Position numbers and translations under genes: made by a program. 64,000 nt of DNA from UMGS1590 sp900552455 (GTDB taxonomy: Bacteria > Bacillota > Peptococcia > Peptococcales > Peptococcaceae): positions 1,116,001-1,180,000 of the forward strand of contig OZ007004.1 in the NCBI GenBank assembly GCA_963931105.1, given 5' to 3'. Shown one piece after another: positions 17,352 to 27,106 of the stretch. Under the pieces are notes generated by a model. That model searched no databases, was not told the origin of the DNA, and worked only from the letters and a program-made list of their open reading frames with translations. The first letter of the stretch is position 1; each line of letters opens with the position of its first letter.

Positions 17352-19458
17352 CGGTTTCCTGGAGCAGCGCACGTTTTCCTACAAGCTCGTCGTCTGTGTG
17401 ACCTTCCTCATCATGACGCTCGTCATGATGCAGGGCATGCTGTCGGCGCAGCTTTTCTGGTCCGTTGGCGACATCGCCACGCGTACCATCACTGCCGATC
17501 GCTCCGTGGTGTACGAAGATGAACAGGCCACCGAGGAGAAGCAACAGGAGCTGTTGGACAATTTTGAGGACGTTTACGAGATCGACCTCGATCGTTTCAA
17601 CAATCTGACGCTCGTTTCGATCGACCGCATGTTTGACCGCCTGCAGGAGATCCTCGTTGTCGACGAATCAACGCAGGCAGCCGGCGCGGAGGACGAGACG
17701 TACGAAGAACGCCACGCTGAGCTCAACGATCTTCTCGGCACCGAGATCAGCGACGGCGACTGGTCGGCGCTCAGTATCTACAGCGCCGATCACGTCGAGC
17801 TTCTGCATCAGCAGGCTGTGGCGCTGGCGTCGAACGTCATGGGCAAGGGCGTCAAGGAATCGAATCTTGCCGAGGCCAAGCAGACGCTGCTCGAGGACGT
17901 CGACAATTCTCTGGCCTTCAGCGCGCTGGATCGCAAGATCGTGCGCGATATTTTAGACAACACGGAATATTATCCGACGAGCGTCATCGACCAGAAGGAC
18001 AGCGAGGCCAAACGCCGCGAGCTGGTCGAGAGCGTTGAGCCGGTCGTCAACCAGGTGCAGAAGGACGAAGTCATCGTCAGCAAGGGCGATGTCATCACCG
18101 ATGACGACTACGCAGCCATTCAGGCGCTGTCGAGCGGCAACGACCGCTCACCGTACAAGATCATCCTCGGCGTCGTGCTGGCGATGGGGCTGGTATTTCT
18201 GGCCGTGAGCAAATTCTCAGAATGGCGCGCGCGCAAGAAGCCGAGTGAGGACTGGCAGCGCAATGCGTCGCTCATGCTCGTTTCCATGTCCATCATCATG
18301 ATCCTTTTCCCGATCATCTCGGCGATCCAGATCGGGCCGGTGCAGTCTGCCGACGAGCTGGTCAATTTTCTGATCCCGTTGCCGGCGGTCGCGATCATGG
18401 TCTCGATCCTCTTGGATAACGAGGACAGCATCTTTGTGACACTGATCATGGGCGTTATCGTCGGCCTCTACACCAACGACATTTATGTTTCCTTCGCGGG
18501 CATTGCTGGTTCGCTCATGGCCCTCGGCCAGGTGAAGGTGCTGCATCGCCGCACCGACCTCACCATGTCTGCCGTTTATGCGACAGGCGCGATGGCCATG
18601 GTTGGGCTGATCTGCTACCTGATCACCGGCCTTGAGCTCAGCGAGCTTGTGACGCTCCTGCTTTTCTGCGTCGGCAATGGATTTTTGACGCTGGTGCTGA
18701 CGATCGGGTTGCTTCCATACATCGAAAGCGCCTTCAATGTCACCACCTCGCTGACGCTGATGGAGCTCTGCGATCCAAACACGCCGTTGCAGCGTGCGCT
18801 CATGCAGAAAGCGCCGGGCACCTACCAGCATTCCCTGCAGGTGGCCAATCTCGCCGAAGCAGCAGCGCTGCGTATCGGCGCCGACGCGCAGCTCGTGCGC
18901 ACAGCAGCATATTATCACGACATCGGCAAGATCAAGCGGCCGGAGTTTTTCTCTGAAAATCAGATGACCGACTTCAATCCGCACGACAAGATCAGCCCAA
19001 ACCTGTCGTATCTCATCATCACCACCCACATCAAGGATGGCGTCGCTCTCGCGAAAGAGGCGCGTCTGCCGCAGACGATCATCGATCTCATCGGCCAGCA
19101 CCACGGCAACACCGTCGTCGGCTTTTTCTATCACAAAGCGAAAAAGCTGGATCCGTCTGTGAAAAAGGATGATTTCCGCTATCTCGCCAAACGCCCACAA
19201 AGCCGCGAAGCAGCCATTCTCATGATCGCCGACACCGTCGAAGCAGCCGTGCGCTCGAACATCAACCATCTCAACCACGGACAGGTGGCTGGGTTCATCC
19301 GCACGCTGATTAACGACAAAATGGCCGATCATCAGTTCATTGAATGTAATCTCACCTATCGCGACATCAAGGAGATCACCGACGAGCTCGTGCGCGTCAT
19401 CACCAGCATGTACCACAAGCGCGTCGCCTATCCGGATAAGAAAAGCCTGCTCAAGTAA
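17293..19458 (+). CDS. pgpH: 7TM-HD family phosphodiesterase (PgpH-like c-di-AMP hydrolase)
   Basis: Membrane phosphodiesterase of 721 residues. A first helix near residues 31-55 is followed by a large extracytoplasmic region (to about 290, with RTITADRSVVYEDEQ), then about seven helices (290-480). A cytosolic HD domain follows, with GTYQHSLQVANLAEAAALRI and YYHDIGKIKRPEFF, the metal-binding His-Asp core. This architecture matches YqfF/PgpH, which degrades cyclic di-AMP. The start ATG lies within phoH and is preceded by GAGGGAG. ybeY follows after 12 bases. The function is inferred from architecture and neighbourhood. Confidence 0.92.
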   Translation: MSSETNHTNHKKTPRWRPFSGFLEQRTFSYKLVVCVTFLIMTLVMMQGMLSAQLFWSVGDIATRTITADRSVVYEDEQATEEKQQELLDNFEDVYEIDLDRFNNLTLVSIDRMFDRLQEILVVDESTQAAGAEDETYEERHAELNDLLGTEISDGDWSALSIYSADHVELLHQQAVALASNVMGKGVKESNLAEAKQTLLEDVDNSLAFSALDRKIVRDILDNTEYYPTSVIDQKDSEAKRRELVESVEPVVNQVQKDEVIVSKGDVITDDDYAAIQALSSGNDRSPYKIILGVVLAMGLVFLAVSKFSEWRARKKPSEDWQRNASLMLVSMSIIMILFPIISAIQIGPVQSADELVNFLIPLPAVAIMVSILLDNEDSIFVTLIMGVIVGLYTNDIYVSFAGIAGSLMALGQVKVLHRRTDLTMSAVYATGAMAMVGLICYLITGLELSELVTLLLFCVGNGFLTLVLTIGLLPYIESAFNVTTSLTLMELCDPNTPLQRALMQKAPGTYQHSLQVANLAEAAALRIGADAQLVRTAAYYHDIGKIKRPEFFSENQMTDFNPHDKISPNLSYLIITTHIKDGVALAKEARLPQTIIDLIGQHHGNTVVGFFYHKAKKLDPSVKKDDFRYLAKRPQSREAAILMIADTVEAAVRSNINHLNHGQVAGFIRTLINDKMADHQFIECNLTYRDIKEITDELVRVITSMYHKRVAYPDKKSLLK

Positions 19459-19470
19459 AGGAGGAGCGCT

Positions 19471-19932
19471 ATGAAATTTGATATCGTCAATGACTACGGC
19501 GCGCTCGAGCCTGCCTGGCTTGAACGCCTGGAAGAGATCCTGCCGCTCTACGCCGAGCAGGAAGGACTGCCTGACGCGCTCGTGATCGGCCTCACCTTCT
19601 GCGACGACGACGCCATCCGCGCGATCAACGCAGAATATCGTGGCATCGATCGCGCCACCGACGTGCTCAGCTTTCCGCTTTACGAGCGTGACGACGAGAT
19701 CGAGCTTTTCGACGACGAGCTTTCGCCGTTCGGCGACATCGTGCTCTCTGTGCCCCACGCCATCGCCCAGGCGGAGGAATATGGCCACAGCGTTGAGCGC
19801 GAGGTTTGCTACCTCGTCGTGCATGGGCTCATGCACCTTGCTGGCTACGACCACATCGAGCCGGAGGACAAGGTCGAGATGCGTGCTGAAGAGGAAGCGC
19901 TCTTAAATAAAGTCGGCGTCACTCGTGAATAA
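19471..19932 (+). CDS. ybeY: Endoribonuclease / rRNA maturation factor YbeY
   Basis: Metal-dependent RNase in 16S rRNA 3' maturation and ribosome quality control. 153 residues with the zinc motif HGLMHLAGYDH (H-x3-H-x5-H) near the C-terminus and the upstream block RATDVLSFP. Start ATG follows AAAGGAGGAG, 12 bases after the preceding stop. The diacylglycerol kinase and cytidine deaminase genes often found between ybeY and era are absent here; era follows after 60 bases. Confidence 0.95.
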   Translation: MKFDIVNDYGALEPAWLERLEEILPLYAEQEGLPDALVIGLTFCDDDAIRAINAEYRGIDRATDVLSFPLYERDDEIELFDDELSPFGDIVLSVPHAIAQAEEYGHSVEREVCYLVVHGLMHLAGYDHIEPEDKVEMRAEEEALLNKVGVTRE

Positions 19933-19992
19933 GAGCACATTGCACGCGCGCCTATTCGTCAGCATTTTTTACCAGAAAAAGGAGGAAGCATT

Positions 19993-20889
19993 ATGAAAAC
20001 CGGTTTTATCTCTCTGATCGGCCGGCCAAACGCTGGTAAGAGCACCCTGCTCAATCAGATCCTCGAACGCAAGATCGCCATCGTTTCCGCCAAGCCGCAG
20101 ACCACCCGCACCCGCATCACCGGCATTTTCACAACGCCGGATGCGCAGATGGTCTTTGTTGATACGCCAGGCATCCACAAGCCGAAGCACCGTCTCGACC
20201 AATACATGCAGGAAGCGGCGACCTCATCCATTTACGATGGCGACGTGATCTACTACGTCGTCGATGCTTCCGTGCCGTTTGGCGGCGGCGAGCAGTTCAT
20301 CCTCGACCAGCTCGCCAAGATCGAAGCGCCGGTCTTTCTGCTCCTCAATAAGATCGACATGATGACGCCAGAAGAGATTATGCGCGCCATCGTAAAATGG
20401 CAGAGCCGCCGCGAATTTGCCGAGATCTTTCCGCTTTCTGCCGAGCGCGGCGACAATGTGGACCGGCTCATTGAGACGACAAAAGGCTATCTTTTCGACG
20501 GCCCGAACTTTTATCCAGAGGACGCCGTCACCGACCAGCCGGAACGCGTCGTCATGGCTGAGCTCATCCGCGAAAAGATCCTGCGCTTCACCGAAGAAGA
20601 AGTGCCGCACAGCGTCGCCGTTGTCATCGAACACATGGAGCGCGACGAGGAAGACGACAAGCTCATCGTGCACGCCGCCATCTATGTTGAGCGCAGCGGC
20701 CAGAAAGCCATCATCATCGGCAAGCAGGGCGCGATGATCAAACGCATCGGCACCGCCGCCCGCCGCGACATTGAAGAGCTTCTCGGCGAAAAAGTGTATC
20801 TCAAGCTCTGGGTGCGCGTCAAAGAAAACTGGCGCGATCGCGAGGGCGTGCTCCACGACCTCGGTTTTGATATGGACGATTTCAGCTGA
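19993..20889 (+). CDS. era: GTPase Era
   Basis: Essential GTPase that binds the 3' end of 16S rRNA during 30S assembly. 298 residues: G1 GRPNAGKST at 10-18, the G2 region with the TTRTRI block, G3 DTPG, G4 NKID, then a C-terminal KH domain with IIGKQGAMIKRIGTAARRDI. Complete and of usual length. Start ATG follows AAAGGAGGAAG. Confidence 0.97.
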   Translation: MKTGFISLIGRPNAGKSTLLNQILERKIAIVSAKPQTTRTRITGIFTTPDAQMVFVDTPGIHKPKHRLDQYMQEAATSSIYDGDVIYYVVDASVPFGGGEQFILDQLAKIEAPVFLLLNKIDMMTPEEIMRAIVKWQSRREFAEIFPLSAERGDNVDRLIETTKGYLFDGPNFYPEDAVTDQPERVVMAELIREKILRFTEEEVPHSVAVVIEHMERDEEDDKLIVHAAIYVERSGQKAIIIGKQGAMIKRIGTAARRDIEELLGEKVYLKLWVRVKENWRDREGVLHDLGFDMDDFS

Positions 20890-20928
20890 CAAGTCAGCAA
20901 TATATTTTAATAGAAAGGAAGTGAGAGG

Positions 20929-22263
20929 ATGATAGAAGATCTGAAGGTTCCCAGCACCGAAGAAGAGGAAGAACAGCTCAAGGAATATTTAGAAGAACAG
21001 CATCCGGAAGACATCGCTGAATACATCGAAACGTTGGAAGACCGGGAGACGCAGGCCGCTCTGATCAAGGTCATGGAACCAGAAGGCGCTGCCGAAGTGC
21101 TCTTTGCCCTCGACGACAAAGAGCTCATGGTGGATATCCTCCTCGAACTTCCGCACAACATGGCCACCGCTATCGCCAACGAAATCCCTAGCGACGAAGC
21201 GGCGGACATGCTCGAAGATCTCGACGAGAGCGAACGCAGCCGCATCCTCTCACTCTTCGAAGACGAAGCCGTCGATGATATTACCGACCTGTTGACCTAC
21301 GACAGCGACAGCGCCGGTGGTCTGATGACCACCGAATTCGTTGTCGTGCCGGTTTTCGTCAACGCCGAAAAAGCCATCGAGATCATCCGGCTCTACGCGC
21401 CAGACGCCGAAACCATTTACTATGTCTACGTCATCGACGGGCTCAACCACCTCGTCGGGATCCTTTCCCTGCGTGAACTCATCATCGCCGGGCCGGAAAC
21501 CCTCGTCGGCGACATCATGCGCCAGAACGTCACCAGCGTCAATGTGCGCGACGACCAGGAAGAAGTCGCCGACATCATGACCCGCTACGGCCTTCTCGCG
21601 CTGCCGGTCGTTGACGACGAAGAGCATATCCTTGGCATCATCACCGTCGACGATATCGTCGACGTCATCCAGGATGAGGCCAGCGAGGACATTTATCGTA
21701 TGGCTGGTACCACAGAAGCCGAAATGGAAGAGGGCGCCAGCGTCATCACCGCGTTTGCGTCCCGTCTGCCATGGCTTCTCATCACCATTTTCGGGGGCAT
21801 CTGCTCCGGCATGGTGCTCGATCATTTTGAGCTCACCCTGCAGCAGGTTGCCGCGCTCATCATCTTCATCCCGATGATGACCGGTATCGCTGGTAATGTC
21901 GGCACACAATCCTGCACCGTCACCGTCCGTGGTATCGCCACCGGTAATGTCGTGCCGAAAGAAGCAGTCAAAACCGTTCTGCGCGAAGCCTTTCTCGGCT
22001 GCGCTCTCGGGCTTACGCTCGGCATCATCGTCTGTCTCGTGGCTTCGTTCTGGCAGCACAGCATGCAGCTCGGCATCACCGTCGGCGTCACGCTGCTCCT
22101 GAACAATTTCATGGCCGCGCTGCTCGGCACCGTTGTGCCGCTGACGCTGGAAAAGCTCCACGTCGACCCCGCCGTTGCATCGTCGGCATTCATCACCACT
22201 GCCACCGACATTCTCGGACTCTTTAATTATTCCATGATCGCCATTTTGATCTTCCACATTTGA
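20929..22263 (+). CDS. mgtE: Magnesium transporter MgtE
   Basis: Mg2+-gated channel, 444 residues. An acidic N domain (1-125, many EEDLDE-like stretches) acts as a Mg2+ sensor. It is followed by two CBS domains (about 130-255, with YVIDGLNHLVGILSLRELI and VVDDEEHILGIITVDDIVDV), a connecting helix, and a five-helix pore domain with MMTGIAGNVGTQS. All domains are in family order. The 39-base gap to era leaves no room for an M-box riboswitch, so any Mg2+ control would act on the protein or further upstream. Start ATG follows GGAAGTGAG. Confidence 0.95.
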   Translation: MIEDLKVPSTEEEEEQLKEYLEEQHPEDIAEYIETLEDRETQAALIKVMEPEGAAEVLFALDDKELMVDILLELPHNMATAIANEIPSDEAADMLEDLDESERSRILSLFEDEAVDDITDLLTYDSDSAGGLMTTEFVVVPVFVNAEKAIEIIRLYAPDAETIYYVYVIDGLNHLVGILSLRELIIAGPETLVGDIMRQNVTSVNVRDDQEEVADIMTRYGLLALPVVDDEEHILGIITVDDIVDVIQDEASEDIYRMAGTTEAEMEEGASVITAFASRLPWLLITIFGGICSGMVLDHFELTLQQVAALIIFIPMMTGIAGNVGTQSCTVTVRGIATGNVVPKEAVKTVLREAFLGCALGLTLGIIVCLVASFWQHSMQLGITVGVTLLLNNFMAALLGTVVPLTLEKLHVDPAVASSAFITTATDILGLFNYSMIAILIFHI

Positions 22264-22287
22264 TCTTTCTGATGGGAAGGAGTCGTC

Positions 22288-22977
22288 ATGACCCAAGAAA
22301 AAAATACCATCCAACCACTGGACTTTATCATTATTTATATTGGCGGCGCCTTTATCGCTGGCTGGCTGCAGCAGCTGCTGCGCCAGCTTTTTCCTGTGCT
22401 TGCAGAAGCCACGGCCGGCCGTCTTGTGAGCGGGCTTTGGCTGCAAAACGGTCTCATGCTGCTCTTTCTCGTCCTGGCGCTCCATCTGCGCAGCGCATCC
22501 TGGCAGGACATCGGCGCGCGTCCGCTGAAGGATTGGAAAACCATCCTCGGCGCGATCCTCGCCGGCTATCTCATCTATCTGCTCATGACGTTGGCGATGA
22601 ATTTCCTGAACAGCTTTCTGCCAAACGGCCTCGACGCGCAAAACGTTTCCGCGTATATGCAGGCTGGGGACGCGCTCTGGGTGAAAGCGTTCGTATTGAT
22701 CACCATGGGCGTGTTCGGACCGATCGTTGAGGAGCTGCTCTTTCGCGGCTATCTCTATAACAGTCTTTGCCGCAATCTTTCGTCGCCGGCAGCCATGCTC
22801 TTCACCTCCATCATTTTTGGCGCCGCCCATCTCGACTGGCAGCGGTTTTTGCCCCTCGCCATTGGCGGCTATCTCTTGAACGTCATTTCCGTACGCTTCG
22901 GCTCCGTTTTCGCCAGCGTCATCGCGCACGGCGTCTGGAATATCCTGATGATGGTCGTTTACTATCTCGCACTTTAA
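22288..22977 (+). CDS. CPBP family intramembrane glutamic endopeptidase (CAAX protease/Rce1-like)
   Basis: Membrane protease of 229 residues with about six helices. The glutamate motif is EELLFRGYLYNS (EExxxR). The second and third motifs are AAHLDWQRF (histidine) and IAHGVWNILM. Such proteins serve in processing or immunity against peptide bacteriocins in some Firmicutes, but no bacteriocin genes are nearby. Start ATG follows GGAAGGAG; rlmD follows 14 bases after the stop, so the two are probably co-transcribed. Confidence 0.88.
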   Translation: MTQEKNTIQPLDFIIIYIGGAFIAGWLQQLLRQLFPVLAEATAGRLVSGLWLQNGLMLLFLVLALHLRSASWQDIGARPLKDWKTILGAILAGYLIYLLMTLAMNFLNSFLPNGLDAQNVSAYMQAGDALWVKAFVLITMGVFGPIVEELLFRGYLYNSLCRNLSSPAAMLFTSIIFGAAHLDWQRFLPLAIGGYLLNVISVRFGSVFASVIAHGVWNILMMVVYYLAL

Positions 22978-22991
22978 CAGGAGGGATCTCC

Positions 22992-24302
22992 ATGGAAATA
23001 CAGCTTTCGATCACCGGCCTTTCTCACGACGGCTGCGGCGTGGGCCGCACGCCAGATGGAAAGGTCGTTTTTGTTCCCGGCGCTCTGCCAGAAGAAACCG
23101 TCAGCGCGAGCCTCGGCGAGAGCAAAAAAGGCATCACCCACGCCAGCCTCGAGCGCGTGCTCACAGCAAATCCCCAGCGCCGCACACCGCCGTGTCCGCT
23201 TGCCGGCGTTTGCGGCGGCTGCGCCCTCATGATCTGTGGCGACAGTCTGCAATCCGAGCTCAAGACACAACAGGTGCGCGACGCGCTACAGCGCATCGGC
23301 AAGCTCGATTGTGAAGTTCTGCCTGTCAAAACCATGGCCGATCCTTTCCGCTATCGCAACAAGGGCATTTTCCACGCAGATTATACAAGCGGCCAGGCGC
23401 AGCTCGGTTTCTACGAAAAAAATAGCCACGATCTCGTGCCCGCCGCCGATTGTCTGCTTTTCAGCGAGCAGGTCAATCGCCTCACAGCCTGGCTCGAGGA
23501 AGCGATCACAGCCACCGGTCTGCCGGATATCGACAAGGTCATGATCCGCGAAAGCCACGCCACCGGCGAGATGATGGTCGTTTTTGTGACCAGCGCGCAG
23601 AAATTTCGCCAACAGCGGCTCGTGGAAAATCTCGCCGCAAACTGGCCGCAGGTCACCAGCGTCTGGCACAATGTCAACACCAATCCGCGCCTCATGCTTG
23701 GCCGCGCCTTCAACCATCTCGCCGGAAATGCCACCATTGTCGAGCGCCTCGGCGATCTCGTTTACGATCTGTCGCCGGCGTCGTTTTTCCAGGTGAACAC
23801 CGCTCAGGCAGAAGTGCTCTATCAAACCGGCAAAGACATGCTCGGCGCTCTGGATCCGTCAGCCAGCGTGCTCGATCTCTACTGCGGCATCGGCACCATC
23901 GGCAGCTTCATCGCCGGCCGTAGCCAAACGCTCCACGGCGTCGACAGCGTCGGCCAGGCCATCGCCGACGCCAAGCAGGCCGCGCAGCGCAACGGTTTCA
24001 CCGACGCGCATTTCACCACCGCCAAAGCTGAGATCTGGCTGCCAAAATGGCTCCAGAAAGGAAACCGCGCCGACGTCGCCATCATCGACCCGCCGCGAAA
24101 AGGCTGCGACCGCAAACTCCTCGACGCCCTCGTGGACGCGCGCATTCCACGCATCCTCTACATCAGCTGCAATCCAGCCACCCTCGCCCGCGACCTCGCA
24201 CCCCTCAGCAAACACTACACCATCGGCCCAGTCCAGCCCGTCGACCTCTTCCCGCAAACCAGCCACGTGGAAAACGTCGTCGTCCTCGAGTGGAAAGAGT
24301 GA
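22992..24302 (+). CDS. rlmD: 23S rRNA (uracil-C5)-methyltransferase, RlmD/TrmA family
   Basis: SAM-dependent enzyme making 5-methyluridine in 23S rRNA. 436 residues: an N-terminal TRAM-like domain, a 4Fe-4S site with cysteines in CPLAGVCGGC plus a later cysteine (AADCLLF), the SAM motif VLDLYCGIGTIG, DPPRKGC, and the catalytic ISCNPATLARD. All key residues are present. The start is the ATG at 22992 behind CAGGAGGG; a longer upstream open frame overlaps the CPBP gene and is not used. RlmD versus RlmC/RlmCD target choice cannot be settled by eye. Confidence 0.9.
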   Translation: MEIQLSITGLSHDGCGVGRTPDGKVVFVPGALPEETVSASLGESKKGITHASLERVLTANPQRRTPPCPLAGVCGGCALMICGDSLQSELKTQQVRDALQRIGKLDCEVLPVKTMADPFRYRNKGIFHADYTSGQAQLGFYEKNSHDLVPAADCLLFSEQVNRLTAWLEEAITATGLPDIDKVMIRESHATGEMMVVFVTSAQKFRQQRLVENLAANWPQVTSVWHNVNTNPRLMLGRAFNHLAGNATIVERLGDLVYDLSPASFFQVNTAQAEVLYQTGKDMLGALDPSASVLDLYCGIGTIGSFIAGRSQTLHGVDSVGQAIADAKQAAQRNGFTDAHFTTAKAEIWLPKWLQKGNRADVAIIDPPRKGCDRKLLDALVDARIPRILYISCNPATLARDLAPLSKHYTIGPVQPVDLFPQTSHVENVVVLEWKE

Positions 24303-24308
24303 GCGGCC

Positions 24309-24357
24309 AAAAAAGAACCAGTCTCCTTCAAATTTTTGAAGAGACTGGTTCTTTTTC
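24309..24357. terminator. Bidirectional terminator between rlmD and the lysR gene
   Basis: AAAAGAACCAGTCTC pairs with GAGACTGGTTCTTTT around a loop. There is a run of A on the left and T on the right, so it serves both convergent genes. Confidence 0.88.
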
Positions 24358-25225
24358 ATGAGAAGCTTTCAGCCAATCGGCTGATCATGGGATTGTCGTT
24401 TCCTTTCTTCCAAACCATGACATGCGTGATTTTTGCAGCTTCGTTTGGAATGGATAAAGCTTTATATTGAGGATAACAGTGCGCTTTGTAATAAGTGCTG
24501 GACAGTGTCATGATCCCTTTTCCCATGTCTGTGTATACAAAGCCCGCCACCAGAGAGTCTACATGTCTGACGTGAGACCGCAGCTTCTGCTTTTCCAGAG
24601 TGCGTAGCGTGCGGGATGCGCCTCGCGGCTTTTGTTTTACCAAAAGCAGATCTAAGCTTTCAATGGCTTCTTCGTATGTCTGCGCCGGATGATCGCGGTT
24701 GATAACAAAAACGATTTCACTTTCATAGACAGCTTTGTATGTAAGATCCGCAGGAAGATTTTCCTTGCTTCGGAGAATCAGAAAAGCAACATCTATGTCA
24801 CCATCAACAAGTTGTTCAATGCAGTCTTGAAAAGGAGAACAGTTCATTGAAAGAGCCACACCTGGATGGGCATTGCAGAAATCAGCGATTGTAGAGGTTA
24901 TTCCTGTTGCCTCGAAGTGATCTTCTGTGTCATCAAAACCAATGCGAAGCAAGCCTTCTTCGTAATCGCTGTCCATTCGAATAATTTCGGGCAATGTATT
25001 TGCCTGCTCAACGAGCGCCTTCGCTGGTTCGAGCATTTTTATTCCGGCTGGTGTCAGATACACCTTGCGGCGATCACGCTCGAACAGCGCAACTCCGATC
25101 TCGCGTTCCAGTTCAGCGATCTGATAGCTTAGTGTTGGCTGAGAAATATAGAGCGCTTCTGCCGCGCGGCTGAAATTCAGAAGCTCAGCAACTTTCAAGA
25201 AGCATTCCAGTTGTTTGATTTCCAT
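24356..25225 (-). CDS. LysR family transcriptional regulator
   Basis: DNA-binding activator/repressor of 289 residues. The N-terminal winged helix is textbook (MEIKQLECFLKVAELLNFSR, then AAEALYISQPTLSYQIAELE), followed by the effector-binding domain. It lies 109 bases after the transporter gene, on the same strand, and close to the divergent flavoenzyme gene, so it probably controls both. A small organic acid is the usual kind of effector in this family. Its base composition is visibly more AT-rich than rlmD next door. Stop lies within the edge of the shared terminator. Confidence 0.92.
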   Translation of the reverse strand: MEIKQLECFLKVAELLNFSRAAEALYISQPTLSYQIAELEREIGVALFERDRRKVYLTPAGIKMLEPAKALVEQANTLPEIIRMDSDYEEGLLRIGFDDTEDHFEATGITSTIADFCNAHPGVALSMNCSPFQDCIEQLVDGDIDVAFLILRSKENLPADLTYKAVYESEIVFVINRDHPAQTYEEAIESLDLLLVKQKPRGASRTLRTLEKQKLRSHVRHVDSLVAGFVYTDMGKGIMTLSSTYYKAHCYPQYKALSIPNEAAKITHVMVWKKGNDNPMISRLAESFS

Positions 25226-25289
25226 GAAATGTCCTCCCTTCTATATGGTTCTATCTTAAAACAAACTGAATATCTGGTCAAGGGTCACA

Positions 25290-25326
25290 ATAAAACAAGC
25301 CCTTCGCGATTAAACGAAAGGCCTGT
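25290..25326 (-). terminator. Terminator-like hairpin after the transporter gene
   Basis: On the minus strand ACAGGCCTTTCG pairs with CGAAGGGCTTGT and is followed by TTTTATT. It lies between the transporter and lysR, so lysR may need its own promoter. Confidence 0.7.
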
Positions 25327-25334
25327 GAAGCGTG

Positions 25335-26735
25335 TTACACAATATGAACGACGAACATCCACCAAGGAATCATAACAGCGAAAGTAAAAACAGTTGAAAC
25401 AGCCATTTTCACGCCGCCCAATTTGGCGAAGTCTTTCAAAGTGACATAGCCCATGCTGAAGAAGATCAAGTAGGTACCTACTTCGTAAGGCAGGATCAAC
25501 TGATCCAATCCCAAATAAAAAGCATAGGTTGTAGCCAGTGGGGTAACACCAATGGTCAGTGCGATACCAGAGAGCAGAGGTGCGATCGAAGACATGGCCG
25601 CCATTGGTGTGAGCAGGAAGTTGACCAGCACACCGAAGATAAATACGATGACCAGGAATCCATAGGTGCCGGTGTTGGAAAGCATTGGCACAATGAGATT
25701 AACGATAAATTGTCCTGCGCCGCAGGCCGCTGCGACCGTACCGATAGACAGGCAGGCGACAATAAAGAAGATAACATTGAAATTGATCTTGCGGAAATGC
25801 TCTACTTTGGCAACTTTGATGCCAGGCATATAGCAAAGGATTGGAGCGAGCAGGAATCCGTATAGCATATTCCAGCCAGTCCAACGGTTGCTGAGAAGAT
25901 AGACAAGCAGAATCAGAAGAATGGCCAAAACTTTTTTGTCGTTGGTGGACATTTTTCCAAGCTCACGGAGCTGATCCTGAAAATATTTTTTTCCGTTAAT
26001 AGGTTTTTCTGGTTTCATTAATTTTGTGATCAGGAAAGCCATAATAAACGGTAAGAGTACCAGTGGCAAATCCTGAAGGAAAAAGTCAATGAAATTGGTG
26101 TTCATACTTTCTGGAGCGACACCTTCTACGCTTTTCGACATATCTAAGAACATCTGAATCCCGGAAGGCGAATAGATGAAGCCAGAAGCAATATGGAAAC
26201 CAAAGCATGCGGCCATCAAAATACCGCCAGATGCTTTCCCGACTGGAAGATCGAGAGATTTGATGATGGATAAGGTGATTGCAGCGACTGCCATACTGGT
26301 CCATGTCCCTGGCACAATGATGATGGATAACATTGCAGTGATCGTGATGCCAAAGATGATGCCATTGTATGTTCCGCCTGTCCAGATAATACAATGATAT
26401 GCGATGCGTTTCAGGATTGTTGTATCATCTAGAATATTGACCAACAACAGCGTCGCCAGAATGTACCAAGGAATATCGTTGGTCCAGGCAGAAAATACCG
26501 TTGCCGATGGTGCAATGCTGGTCATGATGTAAAGAAGCATCATAAGAATGCCGGCGATGGCATTGTCTACTTCATCGAAGCAGAACATTGCGATGCCCAT
26601 TAAGGTGATTGCAAAGAATGTTCTGATTTGAGGGGTGAAAGCTTCACTGGTAGGAATTAATAAGATAATGATCGGCAGAGCCAGGGTGACGATCCAGCTT
26701 ATCAGACTTTTTCTTGAGACTTTGGTCGTTGTCAT
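25335..26735 (-). CDS. SLC13/DASS-type anion permease (predicted organic acid transporter)
   Basis: 466-residue integral membrane protein with about 12 helices. Helical hairpins with polar breaks (IVPGTWTSMAVAAIT and FLLTPMAAMSSIAPLLSG) resemble the two signature hairpins of divalent anion/sodium symporters. Members carry di- and tricarboxylates, sulfate or related anions. The neighbouring enoate-reductase-like gene suggests an unsaturated carboxylate as substrate, which is inference from context. Start ATG follows AAAGGAGG. It is transcribed divergently from the flavoenzyme gene across a 371-base regulatory region. Confidence 0.82.
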   Translation of the reverse strand: MTTTKVSRKSLISWIVTLALPIIILLIPTSEAFTPQIRTFFAITLMGIAMFCFDEVDNAIAGILMMLLYIMTSIAPSATVFSAWTNDIPWYILATLLLVNILDDTTILKRIAYHCIIWTGGTYNGIIFGITITAMLSIIIVPGTWTSMAVAAITLSIIKSLDLPVGKASGGILMAACFGFHIASGFIYSPSGIQMFLDMSKSVEGVAPESMNTNFIDFFLQDLPLVLLPFIMAFLITKLMKPEKPINGKKYFQDQLRELGKMSTNDKKVLAILLILLVYLLSNRWTGWNMLYGFLLAPILCYMPGIKVAKVEHFRKINFNVIFFIVACLSIGTVAAACGAGQFIVNLIVPMLSNTGTYGFLVIVFIFGVLVNFLLTPMAAMSSIAPLLSGIALTIGVTPLATTYAFYLGLDQLILPYEVGTYLIFFSMGYVTLKDFAKLGGVKMAVSTVFTFAVMIPWWMFVVHIV

Positions 26736-27106
26736 AAGGAATACCTCCTTTGTTCTTTTCTCTCATTTTGCTTTAACGGAAGATTTCTCATATAACAATC
26801 ATAAATTACACTGATGAAAAAGAGAAATAGAGGATTTCAATAAGGGTGATAGAAACGATAGATTATCTAGGCTTATCGATATAATTAGGCGTGTTTTTAA
26901 TTCGTATGGGTGATTACATATATGGAAATAAATGCGTACGATAATAAATAATGTTTGTGGGTCCTAATAATTGAAAACATGGATAAGGCTGATTTATATA
27001 TTGCATTTCACTGCTGTCGGGAATTGTCTTATCATAAGGTTAATCTCAAACAGCTTTAGCGGATATCTCAATGAATCCTGTAGTAACGAAGATAAGGAGA
27101 ATAGCT
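26736..27106. promoter_or_regulatory. AT-rich divergent regulatory region
   Basis: 371 bases without a gene between divergent transporter and flavoenzyme genes. The palindrome TATCGATA (26874-26881) lies in a dyad-rich stretch, a plausible LysR-type site. For the plus strand, TTGAAA (26971-26976) with TATATA (26995-27000) is one possible promoter, and TATCAT at 27030-27035 another -10. None is decisive. The AAGGAG ribosome site for the flavoenzyme is at 27094-27099. Confidence 0.5.

Noticed and set aside
20890..20928. Possible M-box magnesium riboswitch before mgtE
   Set aside because: The gap to era is only 39 bases, far too short for an M-box.
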